Shown: positions 36,232 to 46,700, counted from the stretch's first letter. The stretch: DNA of 64,000 nucleotides from Spirosoma montaniterrae (GCF_001988955.1 NZ_CP014263.1:3690001-3754000); one strand, 5' to 3'. The notes: generated by a model not told the origin, from the letters alone. Translations and numbers: made by a program.

Positions 36232-36881
36232 CTACAACTCCACCAACCCGTGCCGAACGGCTTCCATGACCATGCCAACGCGGGTACGCACACTCATTTT
36301 CTGAAAACCACCTCCCGATAACCATCTACAGTGCGTGGGCTAACGCACATCTTATCCGCTATCTCGTTGTATGTCAGTTCACTACAGGCCATCTTCAGAA
36401 AATCGAACTCCCGATTGTTTAGCCCAAACGAGGTGTTATGGCCGGGTGTTTCGGGTGTGTGCAGGCTGCGGATGAGTTGCTTCGTCAAAAAATCGGAGTA
36501 GTAAAATCCTTTGTCCATTACGTCGTCGAGTGCCCGGCGCAGCTCTGCCGAGCGGCATCCTTTGAGCAGGTATCCCCGTGCGCCATTACGCAGCATACGC
36601 ACGATGTGTTCTTCGCGGTCGGTCATCGACAAAGCCAGCACCCGAATCGACGGATAGAGTTGCCGAAGTTGGTCGGCTGTTTCAAAGCCATCCATTTCGG
36701 GCATGTTCAGGTCTACCAACACAATGTCGGGCAACCGATTGGCGTAGCGCAGTTGGTTGAGCAGATCACGACCATTGTCGGCCAGGAGCAGTACGTCATA
36801 ATTTTCAAATTTCTGAATCAGATTAGAGAAGGCTTCGGCCACTAAATGGTGGTCGTCGGCAATGGCGATGGATACGGGCAT
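36232..36881 (-). CDS. NarL-type response regulator (one-base frame break near the end)
   Basis: The receiver domain (Asp in IVLVDLNMPEMDG, Lys in GYLLKG) is followed by an HTH domain: FGLNNREFDFLKMACSELTY, NEIADKMCVSPRTVDGYRE. The frame then stops early at 36294. Adding one base to the run complementary to 36304-36307 continues as FQKMSVRTRVGMVMEAVRHG and gives 216 residues, the normal NarL length. The kinase gene lies 95 bases upstream on the same strand. Targets are unknown. Confidence 0.82.
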
Positions 36882-36976
36882 GGCATAGAGAGGATAAGAT
36901 TGACGACCAGAAAGTTAGGTGATCAATCGACCCTATGCAATACCGGAATCGGGGGATATTTTATGCGATTTACACG

Positions 36977-37786
36977 TTAATTCACCGAATTACGCGGCAG
37001 GGTAACACACACGCGGGTACCTGCGTCGGGTCGGCTCTCGATGGCGCAGGCACCATGCAGGAGTTTGGCCCGGCGTTGTAGGTTACTAAGCCCCGAACCG
37101 GCCCGGTCAATGAGTCGGGCGTTTACCTCATCGACCCGAAAGCCATCGCCGTTATCGCTGACAGTCAGCGTAAATGAGTCAGGCTGGTAGTCGACCAAAA
37201 CGATTAGCATACTGGCATGGGCGTGTTTCATGGCGTTGTTGAGCGACTCCTGCGCTATTCGCAGCAATACGGTTTCGGCCTGTTCGCCCAGCGAGAAAGG
37301 TTCGCCGGTAGTTTGCAACTGCGTTTGTACGCGTCCAACCCGCTGAATCCGTTCGAGTTCGAGCGTCAGACTGGGTAAAAACCCAAACCGCCGAACGGTG
37401 TTATGATCGAGTGTTTTCGCCAGCGACCGCACGTCGGCAATAATCGTATCAATTACCTCGCGGGTTTGCTGCACCGATTGTTGCGCGGTTTCCCCTTCCA
37501 CTTCGTCTTCCAATTGGTTCAGCCGCATAACGGCCACCGTGAGCAATTGGCCCACGTTATCGTGCAATTCTTCGGCAACCTGGAGCAGCGTATGGTTTTG
37601 GGTTTCGAGCTGGGTTTGCAGCAGTTCACGCTCGAAGTCTGCTTGCATAGCCTGTTTTTCGCGCGTGGATTCCCGTTGCCGACGGTGGTAATAGAAGATA
37701 AAGCTTACGCTGAAAAGCGCCATCAAAAGCACGACGACTGTGCCGGTTACTACCAATACAATATCGTAGTTATTAGTATCAGTCAT
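36977..37786 (-). CDS. NarX-type (HisKA_3) sensor histidine kinase
   Basis: The 269-residue protein (start MTDTNNYD, 37786) has a single membrane helix (about residues 9-32), a coiled linker, the phosphoacceptor box VAEELHDNVGQLLTVAV, and an HATPase_c domain with ESLNNAMKHAHA (N box), VSDNGDGF (D box) and GSGLSNLQRRA (G box). It has no sensor domain of its own. The preceding membrane protein gene overlaps its start by 8 bases, so the two may form one sensor. It is paired with the NarL-type regulator downstream. Confidence 0.88.
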   Translation of the reverse strand: MTDTNNYDIVLVVTGTVVVLLMALFSVSFIFYYHRRQRESTREKQAMQADFERELLQTQLETQNHTLLQVAEELHDNVGQLLTVAVMRLNQLEDEVEGETAQQSVQQTREVIDTIIADVRSLAKTLDHNTVRRFGFLPSLTLELERIQRVGRVQTQLQTTGEPFSLGEQAETVLLRIAQESLNNAMKHAHASMLIVLVDYQPDSFTLTVSDNGDGFRVDEVNARLIDRAGSGLSNLQRRAKLLHGACAIESRPDAGTRVCVTLPRNSVN

Positions 37787-38441
37787 GGGCAGGGAAACGA
37801 ACAAAACCCGTTACGATAATTGTCAGATAGAGCAAATAATTAAATGTATAACCTGCATAGTAAAAGCCAGTCAGTATGTCATGGTGGTGTTTTTCAATAT
37901 AATTATAGCAACTCAATATGAAGAAATTGCCGGCAAAGTAGAAGAACAGCCCGGTAACAATCCAGAAAGTTCGGTCCTTCTCAGGCCGATACGGTTGTTT
38001 GTAGGTTAAGATGGTTCGGAAAAAGGCAAAACAAAAGACAATCATAAAGAGGTGTTCTGTCATGAAGGCCAGTGCGCAATATTCTGTGACGGGTTCCCAT
38101 GTTAGTACATAAAGCAGCCATAGAAGCCAGTACACCGGTACTGACGCCAACACCACTCTTATAGCTGTCTTACTTGTGAGCGTGTAGAAGAAAAAAGCGG
38201 CTAACAGCCCATATCCTATACATGCGAACAGATGGTATATCAGATAGTTATCTCGACCTAAACCATAATGAATGTAAAGCGAACCAAACTCGGTGGTGAA
38301 GTGAGCGGCTGCGAAAAGTAGCAGCACTTTTAAATTCTTCGTCAGGGTTTTATAGCCAAAAAGCAAAGTGCCTATAGAAAGCACAATCAGGAGTAGATAG
38401 ATTTTATCATAAATAATTACTTTATCAATCCAGGCAGGCAT
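37779..38441 (-). CDS. Seven-helix membrane protein coupled to the NarX-type kinase
   Basis: The 220-residue protein is almost entirely hydrophobic, with about seven helices: YDKIYLLLIVLSIGTLLFG, HLFACIGYGLLAAFFFY and others, and few charged residues. It has several aromatic and His residues near membrane edges (NYIEKHHHDIL). No family name is certain. It overlaps the kinase gene by 8 bases, which suggests translational coupling and that this protein is the sensory or membrane partner of the kinase. Confidence 0.6.
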   Translation of the reverse strand: MPAWIDKVIIYDKIYLLLIVLSIGTLLFGYKTLTKNLKVLLLFAAAHFTTEFGSLYIHYGLGRDNYLIYHLFACIGYGLLAAFFFYTLTSKTAIRVVLASVPVYWLLWLLYVLTWEPVTEYCALAFMTEHLFMIVFCFAFFRTILTYKQPYRPEKDRTFWIVTGLFFYFAGNFFILSCYNYIEKHHHDILTGFYYAGYTFNYLLYLTIIVTGFVRFPAHD

Positions 38442-38541
38442 CGTTATTCATAGGTTTGAAAGGATATCGGCAACGGCTTATGCCGTTGCCGACTATCGCT
38501 TGTCCGGTTTAGAAACGTTCGGCATTACATCGACCTACTCA

Positions 38542-38862
38542 TCAGGGGCAGGCAGACGATGGGCAATCGATTAATTGCACCAGCGCATCATCGGCCAGAA
38601 TTGCTTTTCTTTCGGAATCTGCTGCCGATACCATCACAAAAATTTTTGTTGCGTCGGGTTCTTTTTTAACCAGATCGACGCGGACACCGCCAAATTGTGG
38701 CGATCTCATAAGTGAGTTCAGCACTGCTGTGCCTACCGTTGCAGCAGTGAAAGGTACAGGCTCAAAGACAGGTTCATTCTGGTAGTAGGCTTTGTATTCC
38801 TGTAGAACCTCTGCTGGAATTTCGTCTACCACGATACCTTGTTCATCGATTATTTTAGCCAT
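38542..38862 (-). CDS. Hypothetical small protein with a Cys-containing C-terminus
   Basis: The 106-residue protein is soluble. Its middle contains a beta-alpha pattern (GGVRVDLVKKEPDATKIFVMVSAADSER), and it ends VQLIDCPSSACP. The last residues carry Cys, Ser, Ser, Cys and thus look like a modifiable core, while the first part is leader-like in its acidity, but no modification enzyme lies next to it. A 100-base gap separates it from the membrane protein. It is probably a free-standing gene of unknown function. Confidence 0.5.
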   Translation of the reverse strand: MAKIIDEQGIVVDEIPAEVLQEYKAYYQNEPVFEPVPFTAATVGTAVLNSLMRSPQFGGVRVDLVKKEPDATKIFVMVSAADSERKAILADDALVQLIDCPSSACP

Positions 38863-39377
38863 GAGAGATAAGTGAATTGGGGGTTAATTTAATCGCTGCC
38901 AAGCTACAGTAAATAATGATTTTCTGCCAACAGGAAGCGTTCTTTCAAGATAAAGACAAAAATTAACAGTCTAATTATCAGTATTTTAAATAGAAAATAT
39001 GTACCAAATACCGCTTTTACTGAAGAAAATACGGGAAATCTCCCGTATGGAAACCCGTCTTTTTCACTGGCTGATTTAGGGCCAATATCCCCTATATTTT
39101 TTCTCGTCGCGAGCGCACATTTGTCCTGTTGATTCTATCTATGTCATTTCCGCATCACCTTTCCTGAAACGCGCAACCGCCTGACAATTTGTTGGGCGGT
39201 TGTTTTATATACCGAGTATACCTTCAGCGCGTTTGACGATGAATAAAATTACCTCATTATCAAACTATTATTAAAATGCTTCTTTTCAAATAAATCTAAA
39301 CTTGTACCCTCAACCGTAAGTTAGGCAAATGATCGATCATATTCGGTACACATTTTTCACGTTGAAAACCAAATAAC
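38863..39377. other. Intergenic region before the fasciclin gene
   Basis: These 515 bases contain no gene that I can support. The middle (38900-39060) is AT-rich. A stem-loop with a T-run lies at 39174-39210 and is listed separately. The last 150 bases are AT-rich again and probably hold the fasciclin promoter, but I see no exact TAnnTTTG match. Confidence 0.4.
39174..39210 (+). terminator. Orphan intrinsic terminator upstream of the fasciclin gene
   Basis: CAACCGCC at 39174-39181 pairs with GGCGGTTG at 39195-39202 and is followed by TTTTATAT, a good plus-strand terminator. No plus-strand gene lies before it, so it may end a small RNA started within 38900-39150 or it may be a leader attenuator for the fasciclin gene. 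Confidence 0.5.
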
Positions 39378-39929
39378 ATGAAGTTGTTCAAATTTGCCCT
39401 TTCGCTTGTTGCACTGCTGGCCGTTGGTCAGGCGGGTTTTGCTCAGGAAAAAACAGTGACGGTTGGCGGTGCCCCGATGTACCCGTCCAAGAATATAATT
39501 GAAAATGCGGTAAACTCGAAAGATCACACCACGCTCGTAGCCGCTGTAAAGGCCGCCGGGTTGGTCGAAACGCTATCGGGTCCAGGCCCGTTTACGGTGT
39601 TTGCACCGACCAACGGAGCCTTCGACAAACTGCCTAAAGGTACGGTTGAAACGCTGGTAAAACCCGAAAACAAAACCATGTTGACGGGTATTCTGACCAA
39701 CCACGTGGTGGCTGGCAAAGTGAGTGCTACCGACTTGGTGGGCATGATTAAGAAAGACGGCGGCAAAACCATGATCAAAACCGTGGGCGGTGGTACGCTG
39801 ACGGCCATGCTGAAAGGCGACAAGGTTCAGATTACAGACGCGAAAGGTGGCGTTTCTACGGTGACAATCGCCGACGTCAACCAGTCGAACGGCGTTATTC
39901 ACGTTATCGACACCGTGCTGATGCCGTAA
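39378..39929 (+). CDS. Secreted fasciclin domain protein
   Basis: The 183-residue protein has a Sec signal (MKLFKFALSLVALLAVGQAGFA) and one FAS1 domain. Its two conserved boxes are GPFTVFAPTNGAFDKLPKG and NGVIHVIDTVLMP, with NHVVAGKV between them. FAS1 proteins act in adhesion at the cell surface or in the periplasm. Length and motifs are normal. The gene is alone, ended by a strong terminator. Confidence 0.92.
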   Translation: MKLFKFALSLVALLAVGQAGFAQEKTVTVGGAPMYPSKNIIENAVNSKDHTTLVAAVKAAGLVETLSGPGPFTVFAPTNGAFDKLPKGTVETLVKPENKTMLTGILTNHVVAGKVSATDLVGMIKKDGGKTMIKTVGGGTLTAMLKGDKVQITDAKGGVSTVTIADVNQSNGVIHVIDTVLMP

Positions 39930-39955
39930 AATCTTCTGCTTCTATCAAGACCAGA

Positions 39956-40000
39956 TAGCCAAAACGCCCCGCAGCACATTGTTGCGGGGCGTTTTGGCTA
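39956..40000 (+). terminator. Strong terminator after the fasciclin gene
   Basis: An 18-bp perfect stem (39956-39973 with 39983-40000, containing AAAACGCCCCGCA) and a 9-base loop. The A/T outer part of the stem makes it a likely two-way terminator, shared with the convergent TPR gene (stop at 40025). Confidence 0.8.
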
Positions 40001-40024
40001 TTGTCGGCACCAGTATTCAACGCA

Positions 40025-41709
40025 TTATTTTCGGTCAAAATTCTGGGTTAGAAAAGGCGCGTCGGCTTTAGACCAGCCTTGCCGGGCCAGTTGCTGTTCG
40101 CGTTGGGCAGTGGCTGCATCGCCTTTCTGAGCGGCAAGGCGGGCAAGGGCAAAGTGCGTACCGGGATAGGCTGGGTCGTGCTCGGCCAAGAGTTTGGTTG
40201 ACGCTTCGGCAAGGTCGAACAGGTTCAGTTGCCAGGCTACCTGCACAATGGTCTCCAACTGAAACAGTGCTTCGGCCCAGGGGTCAGGACCATATTGTGC
40301 GCGGGCAGTAGCCTGAAATTTGCGTATCTCAATCAACCCTTTGTCGCGCTCAGCGGGGTCAGATAGAGCGATTAGGGCCGACAAAAATTTGGGATGCGGC
40401 TCAAGCCACGACGAGAGCCGATTGCTCTTGTCGTGTTTCTTAGCTTCTTTCAACGCACTCATCGATGCCTTCAGCGACTGCCGGGCGGGGTCGAGTTGCC
40501 CTTGTTTCAACTGAATCATCCCAACCAGACAATGCCCAATGGCCTGTTCGCCGGGGGTTTGGGCAGTGGTTAACTGGATAGCCATCGGCAGGGCTTCGGC
40601 ATCACGATTTTGCTTAATGAGCAGGGCCGGGTAACCCATTTTGTTGTAAAACGTCTGCGCCCGGTTTATGGGCCTTTCGGTCTCGTACCGCTCTTTTACC
40701 AGTGCTTCGGCTTCGCTTATACGTCCCTGATACTGATAGCACAGAGCCAGTAAGGATATGTTGTGGATGTGATGCCAGTCATACATCGACGGATAACCTT
40801 CTGTTTTGTAGAGATTCCGCTCGATACCATCGGTCTGTTTCATCTGAGCAATGGCCTCGTCCACATTACCGGTTTTCATCAGGTCATGGGCATACATATG
40901 CAGCGAATGGGCCAGATTAGGAGCCATACTCGCATAGACTTTGCCGTGTTCGAGTGCCCTCTGGTAATCGGCCCTACCCTCGTAGGCATGAATCAGAAAA
41001 TGGTGTGCCGAAGGGTGATTTGGGAACTTCCGCAACACATTTTCATAGATAGCAATACCCGCCTTCGATGAACCCTGCCCGCGTCCGATGCCAGCCCTTC
41101 ATAGGCATTTCCGGCCATGAGCCAGAGTTCAGCATCCTGCGGAAAACGCTTTACCTGCCGCTTTATAGCCGAACGATACTCATTCAGCAAGGTTTTGTTG
41201 TGAAGCGAATCAACGGCTTTCAGTTGAACAAACCGCAGCTCGACATGCGCCTGCTCACGTTCTGATGCAAATTGGGCCAGTTTTTGGGCAGCTTCAGCCG
41301 ATTCGTAGGCAGCCTTATTGTCGTCTAACTCCATAAAAACCCGACTCAGGCCAACGTGAGCCATCACCATCGTCGAATCATGGCGAAGGGCTTCATGAAA
41401 CGAGCGGGCCGCTTCAATCAGCGCGTAGCCGTGCAAATACCCCATACCCTGCTCAAAATAGGCTTGAGCTTTCTCACTTTTTGACGACGTTAACGTAGCA
41501 AACTGCCCCACCCCCGACCGTAGCACGACGGTCTGTTTCAGCAGTGCATCAGGAACCCCGCCCACATGCGACAAGCCACAAACCGGAATCTGACTCAGGT
41601 CTCGGACTAAACTTTCTTCAGATGGGCGACTTTCAGGTTCAAAAAAGTTGCTCAGCAGCCTGGCGAGCAGCAAAACGGGCAGGAATGAATATAGATGAAC
41701 GCGCTTCAT
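40025..41709 (-). CDS. TPR repeat protein with signal peptide (one-base frame break)
   Basis: Adding one base at the CCC run at 41073-41075 joins two frames at ASDAGRGSSKAGIAIYENVL into 561 residues. The N-terminus (MKRVHLYSFLPVLLLARLLS) is a signal or anchor. At least eight degenerate tetratricopeptide repeats follow, such as GYLHGYALIEAARSFHEALR and NVDEAIAQMKQ. It resembles a family of Bacteroidota TPR proteins that lack a known function. The repeat scaffold suggests protein binding in the periplasm. It is single, with the fasciclin gene convergent. Confidence 0.75.
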
Positions 41710-41817
41710 GCTCAAACAGACGTGATGTATGCAGAAAGGTAGCAACTACCTGACTCACAGTCAAGTTAATTTGAGTAATGGGAAAATTACGTTGATTTTT
41801 TGCCAATGGCGATGCGT

Positions 41818-42384
41818 TTAGTTTTGAGCAATTAGTCGCTCTGTTTCCAATACGAGCCAATCAACATCAGCCGTGTAAGGATTGGCTTTAAGGTAGCTAA
41901 TCCAAAACGTAAGAATGGCAATGGCGGGTGGATTACTACGTTTCAGCTCTTTAAACAGCCGACCAAACTTTTGTGCATTAGAGTCTTCTCTGTCGCTTTT
42001 GGCGGTCTTTGTCAGATCGCAGAGCTTTTCCAGATTATCAGGAAGATCGAAATCTGGTAGCGACAGACTGGCAACACTGGCTGTATTCAAAATCCACCTT
42101 TCCATAGCCGGTCGAATCATGATCAAATAATGGTGTTCCGTCTGATGTCTAAGCAGTTGCAGAAAACCGTCAAGCTCACAGACAAGCTGACATTCATCTA
42201 AGTACTTGAGTGCTTTTTTGTCTTTGTCGATGATCCCCAGGGCAAAATCACCCCTTAACTTCTTCATGGCTTTCTCGACGTTAGAACACCCATGCTGATG
42301 ATTGTATCTGACTTTGGGTGGTTCTAACGTCTTTACCAGCCGGGTATCAATGTAGCACTCAGGGATAATATGCTGGTCCATCAA
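41818..42384 (-). CDS. TOPRIM-like partner protein of the AAA ATPase (possible defence effector)
   Basis: The 188-residue protein begins IIPECYIDTRLVKTL, with a conserved Glu and Asp, then NHQHGCSNVEKAMKKL, and FALGIIDKDKKALKYL with a D-x-D pattern. The order Glu ... Asp-x-Asp is that of a TOPRIM or OLD-type nuclease core. The rest is helical. The start overlaps the AAA ATPase stop by 4 bases (ATGA), so the pair is translationally coupled. AAA plus TOPRIM-type pairs are known phage-defence systems (for example PARIS and Gabija-like designs). I cannot name the exact family. Confidence 0.55.
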   Translation of the reverse strand: MMDQHIIPECYIDTRLVKTLEPPKVRYNHQHGCSNVEKAMKKLRGDFALGIIDKDKKALKYLDECQLVCELDGFLQLLRHQTEHHYLIMIRPAMERWILNTASVASLSLPDFDLPDNLEKLCDLTKTAKSDREDSNAQKFGRLFKELKRSNPPAIAILTFWISYLKANPYTADVDWLVLETERLIAQN

Positions 42385-43421
42385 TCAAGAAATGAGTCGC
42401 CATTAAAAAACAGGTCCATACCATACCGGTACACCTCTCTGATTTCGTCGGTGGTCAATCCTTTCACGGTCGTTTGCCCATCTTTGAAATCGACCATAAA
42501 GATGCCGAGGTCATCAATTGCTTCAGTCAGAAACTGTTCTACAATCAGCGGGCTGTGCGTAACAATGAAGAACTGATTGGTAGTTGACTTGACCACTTCG
42601 TGCGTAAATTCAGAAATATACGGCGGATACGCGTGGGCTTCCGGCTCCTCGAACAGCAGCACCGAATTCTGGTTAGACGCAACGGCTGTTTTGTAAAAGA
42701 TAATACGCTGGAGTGTATCGGCGACGGAGGAATACGGCAACTGGAAAACCTCATCTTCCCCTTTTTCCTTCTGCACTTTCAGCGATTGACTGGCTGTATC
42801 AAGGACTAAACGCAAGCCGTACTGCCGAAACCATTGGGCGTAAGTTTGGCGGAGTTCGGGCATTATTTCGAGAACGCTCAGAAGATTAGAGCCGTAGGGA
42901 GGTTGTAAATAATGACTACTGTTTTTTTTGGGTTTTATAGACGTTATAAACTTGTAAAACTTAATAATTGACTTACTTGACTTAGGAGCCTTTATCAACT
43001 TTAAATTAAAGTCGATAACCCAATTGGGTTTAGGTAGAAGTACCCTGAAATCATTTCCTCTGCCCTCAGTACTGAACAAATCGTTAATTTCTCCTAATAA
43101 CGCCCTTTTCAGCGGCTCAAATTTTATAAGGCAGATATTACTTAAAGGATTCTCCCTTGTCCTTGTAATGACATATGCTTCTTTAGAAATATCACCCTCC
43201 CAAAAAATCTCAACAGTATTCTCCAGTCTTACCAAATCCGTCAACTTCTTCGACCCTTCCCACACATACGGCAAGCTAAACAGCGACAACGCTTCGAGAA
43301 TATTAGACTTGCCGACGTTCGGGCGACCGAGAAACAAGTTGATACGCTTGAAGCCGCTGACGCTCAGTTCGCGGATGGATTTGAAATTGCGGATGTCGAT
43401 CTGGTCGATGAAATGATCCAT
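42381..43421 (-). CDS. AAA family ATPase (SMC/OLD-like, ABC-type ATPase core)
   Basis: The 346-residue protein has Walker A FLGRPNVGKSNILEALSLF near residue 33. Near residue 265 it has the Walker B and D-loop segment SVLLFEEPEAHAYPPYISEF, and then the H-loop QFFIVTHSPLIVEQFL. This is the AAA_15/AAA_21 architecture of small SMC-like ATPases used by OLD, Gabija, PARIS and related defence systems. The central part (residues 100-190) is AT-richer than the surrounding genes, a possible sign of horizontal transfer. It is co-directional with and coupled to the TOPRIM-like gene. Confidence 0.82.
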   Translation of the reverse strand: MDHFIDQIDIRNFKSIRELSVSGFKRINLFLGRPNVGKSNILEALSLFSLPYVWEGSKKLTDLVRLENTVEIFWEGDISKEAYVITRTRENPLSNICLIKFEPLKRALLGEINDLFSTEGRGNDFRVLLPKPNWVIDFNLKLIKAPKSSKSIIKFYKFITSIKPKKNSSHYLQPPYGSNLLSVLEIMPELRQTYAQWFRQYGLRLVLDTASQSLKVQKEKGEDEVFQLPYSSVADTLQRIIFYKTAVASNQNSVLLFEEPEAHAYPPYISEFTHEVVKSTTNQFFIVTHSPLIVEQFLTEAIDDLGIFMVDFKDGQTTVKGLTTDEIREVYRYGMDLFFNGDSFLD

Positions 43422-43567
43422 GTAATCTGATGCTTTTCGGGCCTAAGTTAGCAACCGAAGTGTCGGACCGCAAAAAAGACGGTCGTTCATACAACCGTCC
43501 GGGCTTTCCATACCCTATTGACGTTGCTTTGTCGTATGGCCGGCGCGAGGGAGACGCAAAGGGCGAT

Positions 43568-43661
43568 GGCTGACGCACAGGAGACGCAAAGGGTTGCGTC
43601 TCTACAGATACCATCCGGCGGGCGTAGAGACGCAACCCTTTGCGTCTCCTGTGCGTCAGCC
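43568..43661. repeat. Large perfect palindrome of GTAGAGACGC-type repeat
   Basis: Positions 43568-43605 and 43624-43661 form a perfect 38-bp inverted repeat with an 18-base loop. Each arm contains GAGACGCAA...TTGCGTCTC sub-palindromes. It fills the non-coding stretch 43422-43751 between the AAA ATPase start and the metH stop. It resembles a REP-like or MITE-type interspersed repeat. A shorter copy sits in the DUF1501 gene (52319-52347). Confidence 0.8.
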
Positions 43662-43751
43662 GCACGCCAGCCATACGCCCCACCTAATTCAATATCGTAT
43701 TATTTGCTTGGTAGCCTTGCGGCTGGGCGGGCATGAAGGCCCGCCCTACGT

Positions 43752-46700
43752 TTAGTACGCCAGCACGGGGGCCAGCCAGCGTTCTACGTCTTCGATGGGC
43801 ATGTCTTTGCGCAGGGCGTAATCCAGCACCTGATCTTTGCTGATTTTACCCACAGCGAAATACTTCGATTCGGGGTGGCTGAAGTAGAAGCCGCTCACCG
43901 ATGAGGCCGGGTACATCGCGAAACTTTCGGTTAGTTCGATGCCCGCTTTGCCCGCGTCGAGCAACTCGAACAGCGTGGCCTTTTCGGTATGGTCGGGGCA
44001 GGCGGGATAGCCGGGGGCGGGCCTGATGCCCCGGTATTTTTCTTTGATAAGCTCGTCGTTGCTCAGTTTTTCACCGGTCGCATAGGGCCAAAACTCGGTA
44101 CGAACGCGCTCGTGCATCCGCTCGGCAAAAGCTTCGGCTAAGCGGTCGGCGAGGGCTTTCACCATGATACTGTTGTAATCGTCGTGTTCGCGCTCGTAGC
44201 GTTCCAGTAACGCTTCGATGCCAATGCCCGCCGTAACGGCAAACGCACCGATGTAATCTTCACGCCCACAGTCGAGCGGAGCCACAAAATCGGCCAAGCA
44301 GAAATTGGGCAGACCCGGTGCTTTCTGATTCTGCTGGCGCAGGAAATGCAGCACGGTGCGGGTGTCGTATACGAGCGTTCCAGCGGTCGATACGCTCATC
44401 AGGGCCGGATTTTCGGCGCGGCTGATTTTGTATTCGATATGTCGATGCGTACCGTGCCGCTCACAGGGAACGTCGCGAATTTCTTCGGCATACTCGTGCA
44501 GTAGCACGTCGTCGTCGGTGCTGTTGGCGGGGTAAAAGCCTACTACGGCTTTGGCTTGTAAGGATTTGTTGGCGATGATTTCCTGCAACAGTTGGTTGGC
44601 ATCGTCGAACAGTTTGCGGGCCTCCTGCCCTACTACCGCATCCTCGAAAATGGCGGGGTATTTACCGCTCAACTGCCACGTCTGGAAGAAGGGCGTCCAG
44701 TCGATGTATTTTGCCAGTTCGGCAATGTCATAGTCCTCAAAATAGCGATTGCCGAGAAAAGCCGGTTTCGTTGGCTCAAACGCGCTCCAGTCGATGGTCG
44801 TGCGATTGGCGCGGGCCTTTTCAATGGTAAGCAGGTTTTTCTCTTTCTGCCGCCTGGCGTGTTCGTCGCGAAGTTTGGCGTATTCGGCTTTAATTTCGCG
44901 GAAAATTTCTTCTTTCGTGCCATCGGTATCGCTCACCAACCGGCCAGCAACCGGTACGCTCCGACTGGCATCGAGTACGTGAATCACCGGCCCCGAATAG
45001 TGCGGGTCGATTTTTACGGCGGTGTGCATCCGCGAGGTAGTAGCCCCGCCAATGAGCAGCGGAATCGTAAAACCCTGCCGCTCCATTTCTTTCGCTACGC
45101 CGACCATCTCATCGAGCGAGGGCGTAATCAGGCCGCTCAAGCCAATAATATCGACGTTTTGTTTACGGGCCTCGTCCAGAATCTTCTGGGTGGGCACCAT
45201 CACGCCGAGGTCAATCACTTCGTAGTTATTACAGCCCAGCACCACGCCGACAATGTTTTTGCCAATGTCGTGCACGTCGCCCTTCACGGTGGCGAGCAGA
45301 ATTTTTCCGGCATTCGTAGACGTATCCCCCCAATGAGCTTTTCGGCTTCGATGAACGGAGTCAGATACGCTACGGCCTTTTTCATAACCCGCGCCGATTT
45401 CACTACCTGCGGCAGAAACATTTTGCCTTCGCCAAACAGGTCGCCCACCACGTTCATACCGTCCATGAGTGGACCTTCGATAACGTGCAATGGCCGCTCG
45501 ACCTGCTGACGGGCTTCTTCTACGTCCTGATCGATAAAGTCGGTAATGCCTTTTACGAGCGCGTGTTTCAGCCGTTCGCGAACGGGTTCACTGCGCCAGG
45601 CATCATCCTGAACAATGACTTTCCCTTTGGCTTTCACCGTTTCGGCAAACTCCACGAGCCGCTCCGTAGCATCGGGACGGCGGTTGAGCAGCACGTCTTC
45701 ACACCGTTCGAGCAGATCTTTCGGAATACTGTCGTACACCTCCAACTGCCCGGCATTCACGATGCCCATATCCAGCCCGGCGCGGATGGCGTGATACAAA
45801 AACGCCGAGTGCATGGCCTCACGCACGACATCGTTACCCCGGAACGAGAACGAAATATTCGATACGCCACCGCTCACCTTCGCCAGTGGCAGATTTTGTT
45901 TGATCCAGCGCGTGGCATTGATGAAGTCAACGGCGTAGTTATTGTGTTCGTCGATGCCCGTTGCAACAGTCAGAATGTTGGGGTCGAAGATAATGTCCTG
46001 CGGGGCAAAGTTGACTTTATCGACCAGAATCCGGTAGGCCCGTTCGCAGATTTGAATGCGCCGTTCGTAGGAGTCGGCCTGCCCGGTTTCGTCAAACGCC
46101 ATGACCACGGTTGCCGCGCCGTAACGTTTGATGAGTTGTGCCCGCTCGATAAATGCTTCTTCGCCTTCTTTCAGTGAAATGGAGTTCACGATGGCCTTGC
46201 CCTGCACACACTTCAGGCCCGCTTCGATGACCTCCCACTTTGAGGAGTCGATCATGACCGGCACCCGCGCAATGTCGGGTTCCGACGCAATCAGGTTCAG
46301 GAACGTGGTCATGGCCTCCACCGAGTCGAGCATGCCTTCGTCCATATTTACGTCAATCACCTGCGCCCCGCCTTCTACCTGCCCACGCGCAATGCTCAGG
46401 GCTTCGTCGTAGTTGCCTTCTTTGATAAGCCGCGCAAATTTCTTCGAGCCGGTTACGTTGGTCCGTTCGCCGACGTTCAGGAAGTTGGTTTGTTCGGTGA
46501 TTTTCAGCGGTTCCAGTCCGCTCAGTTTCTGGTATGGTTCGGGTTGGGGCAGTTGTCGGGGCGGGTACCTGGCTGCCACGTCGGCAATGGCGCGGATGTG
46601 CGCGGGCGTAGAGCCGCAACAGCCGCCCACAATATTGACGAAGCTATCGCGGATGAAGCCCTCGATTTGGGCGGCCATCATATCGGGCGTTTCGTCGTAC

